Shown here in pieces: positions 56,291 to 64,000 of a stretch of DNA of 64,000 bases. The notes beneath the pieces were generated by a model. That model saw only the letters and a list, made by a program, of their open reading frames with translations. It was not told the DNA's origin and made no database searches. The position numbers were made by a program, and so were the translations under genes. The DNA comes from Ashinkailepas kermadecensis (lineage: Eukaryota > Arthropoda > Thecostraca > Neolepadidae), in assembly GCA_034440615.1 (NCBI GenBank), contig JAOTOM010005155.1, forward strand, positions 646,001 to 710,000, in the 5' to 3' direction. How positions within the stretch are numbered: position 1 is the stretch's first letter; every line of letters starts with the position of its first letter.

Positions 56291-59200
56291 GCGACAGATC
56301 GTTGCCGTCGGCACACATAAGACGCGGCGGCGCCGCCGAGACAGATCTAACGTGGCTCTGAAAGGCCACTGTCATCCCCACCAGCGGCCGAACGGTCAGT
56401 CGGTGGGTATAAAGGATCAGGACGACGGGCTGCCCTCGGCGTCAATGGAGACGATCGAGGCTGAGGAAATGGCGGCGACACTCGCTGACGGACATGATCA
56501 TCACACACGTCAGTTAGGCAGTGAGGGTGCGTCAGTGAGGAAGTGAGGGTACGTCAGTGAGGCAGTGGGGGCACATCAGTGAGGGTACGTCTGCAAATAG
56601 TACGTGGTCGTCTGTGAGTGTTGCGTGGCCGTCTGTGAGTGCCATGTGGCCATATGTGAGTGTTACATGGTCGGCTGTAAGCATTAATTCGTCGATGAAC
56701 GCCGCATGCTCGAATCTACCGATTGATGCGCTTTTAAGAGACCATTTCTCCGATGTGAAACCAGTCGGTAATGCTTTCTATTTTAGAATGGTATGTTAAC
56801 CCTGAGCTTTGGAAAAGTCGTCCTTCCAAAGCTTTGGAGTGCCTCAGGTACTTGTGCATTTCCATGATTTTGTTTGATTAATCTTCACATTCGTGCTCTG
56901 AGGATCTGATGATCCCTGAGTTCATTAAGCTTCCCCCGTGATCTGAGTATCCTTGCTGGACAGGGTGTGTCGCTCGGCTGCTCTTGTGTGTCCAGTGTTT
57001 GTATGTATGTGCTGGTCCAGCACCTGGGCCTGCGTGCGTCCAGGGCTCGTTTGTAAGTCCAGAGTCAGAATACGGAGTGGATGAAAGAGATTCGAAGGCA
57101 TTCGAACGCTCACCTCTATGTCTCGATCCTAGTGATCAGATTGTAATCTCCTTGGTCGAAACTGGGTTCTGGTTTTATGAGGAAGCGAACACCCACGTCG
57201 TTCCAAATCAGGCTTTGAATGCACGAATAAAATAGGAGTGAAGACATTTCAGCGCCTACTTTGGCTGTGAATCAGGGCGTAATGAGTCGTGATGGGGCCA
57301 AACCTTGGACTGATCAGTCTAACCTGCCCTGCATCGCTTGACACGTTGGCTCCATCTCCCCGCTACGCTGCTACGACAATGGCCGAGACGGGAGTGGGGC
57401 AGAGCGCTCCCTCGGCCGAGTCGGTCCCGTAAACACCGCCGACAATGGCCGCTCGCCACATGCAGTCTTTCAAACGGAGCCGTCGCCAGGGTTTTCACGC
57501 CGGCAATTTGCTTTCAATGAAGTCATCGACCCGGGACGGGGTGGCGAAAAATGTGTCGCGTCGGTGACTTTATTCAGACGTTGCCGCAGCCACTGGGGAA
57601 TCTAAATGAGCGCGACCCCGACGTGAGAGAAGAAAGTTGAGTTTTAACTCACTGAATGGGCTTGATATGGCGATGGTCGTTAGTTTGAATGGTTGGGATA
57701 ATATTTTTCCACTATGTGTGCTGTCACCAAGTATAGGATTTATGGTTATGGATTGTGCTGAATACGTAGAGTTGCGTGACATTTATATGACGTTCTTCAG
57801 CTACATTATGTTGCATTGCCGTTGTACCGCTAAATCTGATGCGGTTTTCATATTTCAAAACCAAAAGACGTCAAGAAATGTCAATTATTAGCAAGTGACT
57901 TGTAGATACACCGTAATTAATTTTGTTTTTAGTGTCCTAAATGAAAGTTAACAAATATAATTTTAGTGTGATCTTGGGACACTTTAATGAAGCTGAAGTT
58001 GAATTTTGCATTCTGGAACAGATTTCAGCAAAGCATGCATCTTGGCCACAACTCCTGAGATGCCCTTCGCGACTGAAACGTTTCTCGACAAACCTATAAT
58101 AGATCGGATGCTGCATGGTACATATTAGCATGGGACTAACGACAGAGCCACCATGGGGAACAGTAGAAGATGACCTATTGGACAATTGGACTAGTTGGGT
58201 GAACCAGGCAAACTTAGACATTCGCCAGTGAAATTCAACAAAGCATTGATACATTGATTGCATTGCTACAAGCATTGAACATCGATACATCAAAGTTGAA
58301 AGCTTTCACTTTTGGTATATTGGGACCACAGACACGGCAAAACAATGACAATGGAATTAAAAGATCTTTGAACAAAGCTGACAGTCTGCTCCTCAGTAAA
58401 GCTGATGCAGGATGCCTCACATCTTATGTCATCCACAGTTTTGCCACAAAACAGAAAGTGCAATCCAAAATTCAGAAGGGAAAACTGGACAACACTGACA
58501 ATAGTGTTCTTGATTCTGAATGTCCCAGGCAAAACCAATGTCCGGAACCTAGAAAAAGATGACAAAAATATACAGAGCGAAGACCCGAATCTTTCAGTGC
58601 CACCGGGAGCGTGCCCGGTGGCACTATAGCTAGTTTTGGCATAGCTGGTGTTCTCCTGGTTTTCCTTGGATGGATGGATTGGATGGATGGATTGCCATGG
58701 ATATACCTGAGTGTAATTGCTGTTGTTGCCGCGGGTGTGGCCAAGCTGACGGCAGCGTCAGCTGACCTCACGGTCGTCTCAGCACGGTGTGGGCTGACAG
58801 TTACCTGGAGAGCAGTGACCTGGCGGATCGGAACCAATCGGTCGGCAGTGGTCTGCCGGCTGCCTCGACAATGACGCCACCGGGTAATTGCACGGGGGGG
58901 GAGGGCGGTACCTCATGCCAGCGGGAGCCATCGGCAGGAGGCTGGCGGGGACAAAGGTCTCCCGAGCGCCCGTTGTCAGCCCCCGGTGGATAAATCACCG
59001 CACGCCCCCTGCTCCCGGCACCCCGCCCCGTTCCGCCCCCCCCCTCCAGCCGCGCCAATTCTCGACATTCCACCGGCGGCAATTACAGATTTAAAGGCGG
59101 TCTGCGTTTTTGCGGGCAGTTTTTTGCGGTCGGTTTCGTGCCGGCCCCAGAGAGCGGCACTGGTCGGGCAGACAGGCGCCTTCGCCGAACTGTGCGCCAC

Positions 59201-60650
59201 ATTAATCACGTGGTAGGTGGGCTCATCATTAGCGTCGAGGCACGAGTCTGGCGACACGTCTGGCCCCTGAAAGTCTGCGAGCGGTGACTCTGTGAAAACC
59301 TGACCCCGCGGGCTCCTGAACAAGGGGTGCGAAGGAAGTCTGGCACCAGCGGTCCGGGGAAACCCGACCTCGAGGATTCCCGCTTTGCCCCCGCTTTGCC
59401 GGAATTTTGATGGTGACAAATACTTTCCATGAACCAATTTGTTACATCTACACCTCAAGCCGGGTCAACGTACTTGAAGGTACATGCTGGCTATATCACG
59501 AACTGCACATTCTACCAATGGCTGTCAAATGTCATTAGACGCCTATTGAAAGAGTGAATCAAACCATTTTTTTGGAGCACATTGGTAGATGTGACAGCTC
59601 ATGGCTCACACTGGCTCCATTGAGTGCAGGAGTTTTCTTCCACCACCTCAAGAACTAGGCACGCTCCAGCCACGAGAGACATCATTGAATGGACCCTGGA
59701 CAGTGGATGTTTGTCGATAACGCGTTAAAGCTGTGCATGTGAACTTTGGGGACGAAGTCAGGTCGCATCAGACGCATCAGCACTAATGCTGCAGCAAAGT
59801 GCCCACCCACTTCAAAATCAGCGGGGTAGGTGAGCTACCTGCATAGCAAACTGCGCAGGCTATAAATAGCGATACAATACTAGTTAATAGCTCCGGACAA
59901 ATATAAATAAGAAGGTAAGGACCGGGACACAACGCGGCACCTATTCTAATTTGGCAATTTGACAATTAGATATAGTGCATTGTTTCAGATATGATGCATG
60001 CGTTCGCGGGTTGTCAAGAGAGTGCAGGTGCGGTCAGTTCACCAAGTACTTTTCGCGGTTTGATGACCGATCCTGTGCCTACAGCAGGGGAGTCCCACTG
60101 CCCGCCGGTCCTTGCCCTCGCCCTTTCACAAGACTGATAACATAACCGACACAAGGATGCAGGCGAACAAATATTTATGATTTGAATGCATATTACCTTA
60201 ACATCACATGCATATCGATTCGACCATTACTTGCCGGAATTTAGTGCTGCACTGTTCGCATGACCATGTGCAGCGTAAATCCTGAATAGTTCCTTGGCGA
60301 AACTCTTCACTGAAAACCAACGATTAAAAGCGCAGACATTCCAATTTGGTTGTAAGTTAGTAGAACTTACCACTTTTGCTGACCACCTTTGTAGCACGGA
60401 ATGTTTCTTACACGAGACCAGAGCTTCTTAGATAGACAACAGGGGAGGCAGAGAGCAGAAGAAGTAGGAGGGCAATGCAGGGCGCATGTCAAGTATGAAG
60501 AAAGGACAAGCCAGAGGGTAAGGGAGATGGCGGGGAAATGGAGTGTGGAGAACAAGGCAAAGTGTAGGGCAGATGGCAGGGTGTGGCTTGAGATGACGAC
60601 GAAAATTGGCAGAGACGTCAGGATAAAGCCAAGGTTGAGAGACAGAGGCC
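56291..60650. other. Intergenic DNA between arrays
   Basis: Mostly unique. CpG-rich parts lie at 57330-57640 and 58780-59330; an A-rich stretch with weak frames lies at 57950-58570. No exon with recognisable homology. The 102-codon frame at 58254 has no motif that I know. Confidence 0.5.
58860..59330. promoter_or_regulatory. Candidate conserved noncoding/enhancer segment
   Basis: GC-rich unique DNA with GGTAATTGC, GGCAATTACAGATTTAAAGG, CATTAATCACGTGG (homeodomain TAAT sites plus an E-box CACGTG) and CATCATTAG. Motif-based inference only; a promoter of a downstream gene is an alternative. Confidence 0.25.
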
Positions 60651-60654
60651 AGAA

Positions 60655-60860
60655 AAAGGTTCAGAGGAAAGTTGAGGAAGGTTGACAGACAGAGGAAAGA
60701 CAGGACAAAGCGAAGGTTGAGAGACAGAGGCCAGACAAGACAAAGCGAAGGCTGAGAGACAGAGGAAATACCGGACAAAACGAAGGCTGAGAGACAGAGG
60801 TCAGACAGGACAAAAGCGAAGGTTGAGAGACCGAGGCCAGACAGCCCCAGTCCCACGCCC
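60655..60860. repeat. ~30-bp GAGAGACAGAGG repeat, about 6 copies
   Basis: Units hold GAGAGACAGAGGCCAGACA and ACAAAGCGAAGG(T/C)T with variable joins. Confidence 0.88.
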
Positions 60861-60864
60861 CTAA

Positions 60865-62700
60865 CAGATGTATCAGCCGACTGGACCACCGAGAGCCTCC
60901 CGCGCCCGTGACAGATGTATCAGCCGACTGGACCACCGAGAGCCTCCCACGCCCGTAACAGATGTATCAGCCGACTGGACCACCGAGAGCCTCCCGCGCC
61001 CGTGACAGATGTATCAGCCGACTGGACCACCGAGAGCCTCCCGCGCCCGTGACAGATGTATCAGCCGACTGGACCACCGAGAGCCTCCCACGTCCGTAAC
61101 AGATGTATCAGCCGACTGGACCACCGAGAGCCTCCCACGCCCGTGACCGATGTATCAGCCGACTGGACCACCGAGAGCCTCCCACACCCGTAACAGATGT
61201 ATCAGCCGACTGGACCACCGAGAGCCTCCCACGCCCGTGACAGATGTATCAGCCGACTGGACCACCGAGAGCCTCCCACGCCCGTGACAGATGTATCAGC
61301 CGACTGGACCACCGAGAGCCTCCCGTGCCCGTGACAGATGTATCAGCCGACTGGACCACCGAGAGCCTCCCACGCCCGTAACAGATGTATCAGCCGACTG
61401 GACCACCGAGAGCCTCCCACGCCCGTAACAGATGTATCAGCCGACTGGACCACCGAGAGCCTCCCGCGCCCGTAACAGATGTATCAGCCGACTGGACCAC
61501 CGAGAGCCTCCCACGCCCGTAACAGATGTATCAGCCGACTGGACCACCGAGAGCCTCCCACGCCCGTAACAGATGTATCAGCCGACTGGACCACCGAGAG
61601 CCTCCCACGCCCGTAACAGATGTATCAGCCGACTGGACCACCGAGAGCCTCCCACGCCCGTAACAGATGTATCAGCCGACTGGACCACCGAGAGCCTCCC
61701 ACGCCCGTGACAGATGTATCAGCCGACTGGACCACCGAGAGCCTCCCACGCCCGTGACAGATGTATCAGCCGACTGGACCACCGAGAGCCTCCCACGCCC
61801 GTGACAGATGTATCAGCCGACTGGACCACCGAGAGCCTCCCGCGCCCGTGACAGATGTATCAGCCGACTGGACCACCGAGAGCCTCCCACGCCCGTAACA
61901 GATGTATCAGCCGACTGGACCACCGAGAGCCTCCCACGCCCGTAACAGATGTATCAGCCGACTGGACCACCGAGAGCCTCCCGCGCCCGTAACAGATGTA
62001 TCAGCCGACTGGACCACCGAGAGCCTCCCACGCCCGTAACAGATGTATCAGCCGACTGGACCACCGAGAGCCTCCCACGCCCGTAACAGATGTATCAGCC
62101 GACTGGACCACCGAGAGCCTCCCACGCCCGTAACAGATGTATCAGCCGACTGGACCACCGAGAGCCTCCCGCGCCCGTAACAGATGTATCAGCCGACTGG
62201 ACCACCGAGAGCCTCCCACGCCCGTAACAGATGTATCAGCCGACTGGACCACCGAGAGCCTCCCACGCCCGTGACAGATGTATCAGCCGACTGGACCACC
62301 GAGAGCCTCCCACGCCCGTGACAGATGTATCAGCCGACTGGACCACCGAGAGCCTCCCACGCCCGTGACAGATGTATCAGCCGACTGGACCACCGAGAGC
62401 CTCCCACGCCCGTAACAGATGTATCAGCCGACTGGACCACCGAGAGCCTCCCACGCCCGTAACAGATGTATCAGCCGACTGGACCACCGAGAGCCTCCCA
62501 CGCCCGTAACAGATGTATCAGCCGACTGGACCACCGAGAGCCTCCCACGCCCGCAACAGATGTATCAGCCGACTGGACCACCGAGAGCCTCCCACGCCCG
62601 TAACAGATGTATCAGCCGACTGGACCACCCCCACGCCTCCCACGCCCGTGACAGATGTATCAGCCGACTGGACCACCGAGGTGGTACACCCGTGACAGGT
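60865..62700. repeat. 47-bp minisatellite, about 38 copies
   Basis: Extremely uniform units GACAGATGTATCAGCCGACT, GGACCACCGAGAGCCTCCC and ACGCCCGT. Variation is nearly confined to A/G in CGT(A/G)ACAG and in CCC(A/G)CGCC. Only the last three copies are strongly diverged, so homogenisation is recent. Confidence 0.98.
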
Positions 62701-62815
62701 GCATCAGCAAACTGCACCACCGAGGTCGAACATCCGTGACGGATGTATCAGCAAACTGCACCACCTAGGGCCTCCGGCGCCCGTGACAGATGTATCAGCA
62801 GACTGCACCACCGAG
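62700..62815. repeat. Diverged edge copies of the 47-bp array
   Basis: GATGTATCAGCA(A/G)ACTGCACC copies with substitutions and length changes, the usual decayed margin of a minisatellite. Confidence 0.85.
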
Positions 62816-62909
62816 GTAGTGCAATGCAGAAGGCATGGCACGGTCAAGTTGAGTATATAGCAAGGAAGGGGAGCACGGCAGGACAGGATTCAGAGCAGGA
62901 CAGGATTAA

Positions 62910-63082
62910 GGTCAGGTCAGGTCAGGTCAGGTCAGGTCAGGTCAGGTCAGGTCAGGTCAGGTCAGGCCAGGTCAGGTCAGATCAGATCAGATCAGATCAG
63001 ATCAGATCAGATCAGATCAGATCAGATCAGATCAGATCAGATCGGGTCGGGTCGGGTCGGGTCGGGTCGGGTCGGGTCGGGG
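62910..63082. repeat. Pentamer succession (AGGTC)n-(AGATC)n-(GGGTC)n
   Basis: About 12 TCAGG-type, then about 16 TCAGA-type, then about 8 TCGGG-type pentamers in abrupt blocks, each one substitution from the next. Confidence 0.97.
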
Positions 63083-63320
<238 letters not shown>

Positions 63321-63485
63321 GAATGGCAGTACAGGAGCAAGGGGCATGATAGGGCATGCGGCAGGGCAAGGCAGATAGAATAGCCGGGCAGATGACAGGT
63401 ACAAGGACAGAACAGGGTTGTGGTGACGCACAGCGTAAACAATACAGCTGAGGCGCCCTTCAAACCAAACAACCAAAGGCACGGT

Positions 63486-63850
63486 AAGGTAGAGAGCACA
63501 GCAAGGCTGGAGGCACGGTTACACAAAGAAAACGACAAGACAGGAGGCACGGCTACACAAAGAAAACGACAAGGCAGGAGGAACGGTTACACAAAGAAAA
63601 CGGCAAGGCAGGAGGCACGGTTACACAAAGAAAACGGCAAGGCAGGAGGCGCGGTGACACAAAGATAACGGCAAAGCAGGAGGCACGGTTACACAAAGAA
63701 AGCGACAAGGCAGGAGGAACGGTTACACAAAGAAAACGGCAAGGCAGGAGGCACGGTTACACAAAGAAAACGGCAAGGCAGGAGGAACGGTTACACAAAG
63801 ATAACGATAAGGCAGGAGGCACGGTGACACAAAGAAAACGACAGGGCATA
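63486..63850. repeat. ~34-bp minisatellite, about 11 copies
   Basis: Units AGGCAGGAGGCACGGTTAC and ACAAAGAAAACG(A/G)CA, with A/C and G/T point variants. Confidence 0.95.
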
Positions 63851-64000
63851 GGGTACGGCAAGGCAGAAGGCAGGGTGTGGCGAGGGCAAACAGCAGGAAA
63901 GAGCAGATGACTTTGTGAGGTAGAGGGTAAGACTGGGAAAAAGCGTGACAAAGCAGGGGACAAGAAGGAACAGACAGGGAAACAGAGAGGGAGGTTATGA
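63851..64000. other. A/G-rich flank at the window edge
   Basis: Purine-rich DNA continuing the composition of the array; no feature. Confidence 0.5.

Noticed and set aside
58254..58562. 102-codon + strand frame
   Set aside because: No recognisable domain, A-rich composition and stop-dense surroundings; possibly an old element remnant, not supportable as a gene.

Overview
The window reads as nuclear DNA of an invertebrate animal. It has split genes with GT/AG introns, half of the sequence or more is minisatellite or microsatellite, and there are decayed LINE, Ty3/Gypsy-like, piggyBac-like and tRNA-derived SINE elements. Intact long coding frames are absent outside tandem repeats. An arthropod, perhaps a crustacean, fits the repeat-rich texture and the kinase sequence, but the window alone cannot settle the taxon.

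The one real gene recognised is a discoidin domain receptor (DDR) tyrosine kinase on the + strand. Nine exons between 1854 and 46356 encode the cytoplasmic juxtamembrane region and the complete kinase domain. All splice phases agree and the coding lengths sum to 1320 nt (439 residues plus stop). The extracellular discoidin region, transmembrane segment and promoter lie upstream of base 1. A poly(A) signal at 47116 suggests a 3' UTR of about 0.8 kb. The kinase keeps its catalytic motifs and the DDR activation loop with three tyrosines, but has valine at the gatekeeper position.

Layout: 1-1853, two arrays and the acceptor of exon 1. 1954-12183, intron 1, with an antisense ORF1-only LINE and several GC-rich arrays. 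12441-22201, introns 2-4, with the largest intronic array starting at the exon 4 donor and another ending at the exon 5 acceptor. 22394-35819, introns 5-6, with a six-copy array carrying one perfect CRE per unit, a TTAA-flanked piggyBac-like MITE and a 54-bp array. 35962-46200, introns 7-8, with a foldback element, a SINE and a possible enhancer. 46357-64000 is intergenic: a Gypsy-like gag remnant, a second SINE, a decamer array, a 2.3-kb array of about 40-bp units and a 1.8-kb array of 47-bp units, ending in pentamers and a long (GA)n tract.

The most unusual observation is that several minisatellites are made of splice junctions. The exon 4 donor together with the last ~26 exon bases is repeated about 40 times into intron 4. 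The acceptors of exons 2 and 5 are each preceded by arrays whose units carry the same acceptor and first exon bases. Nearly every long open frame in the window is a by-product of repeat periodicity and was rejected as coding.
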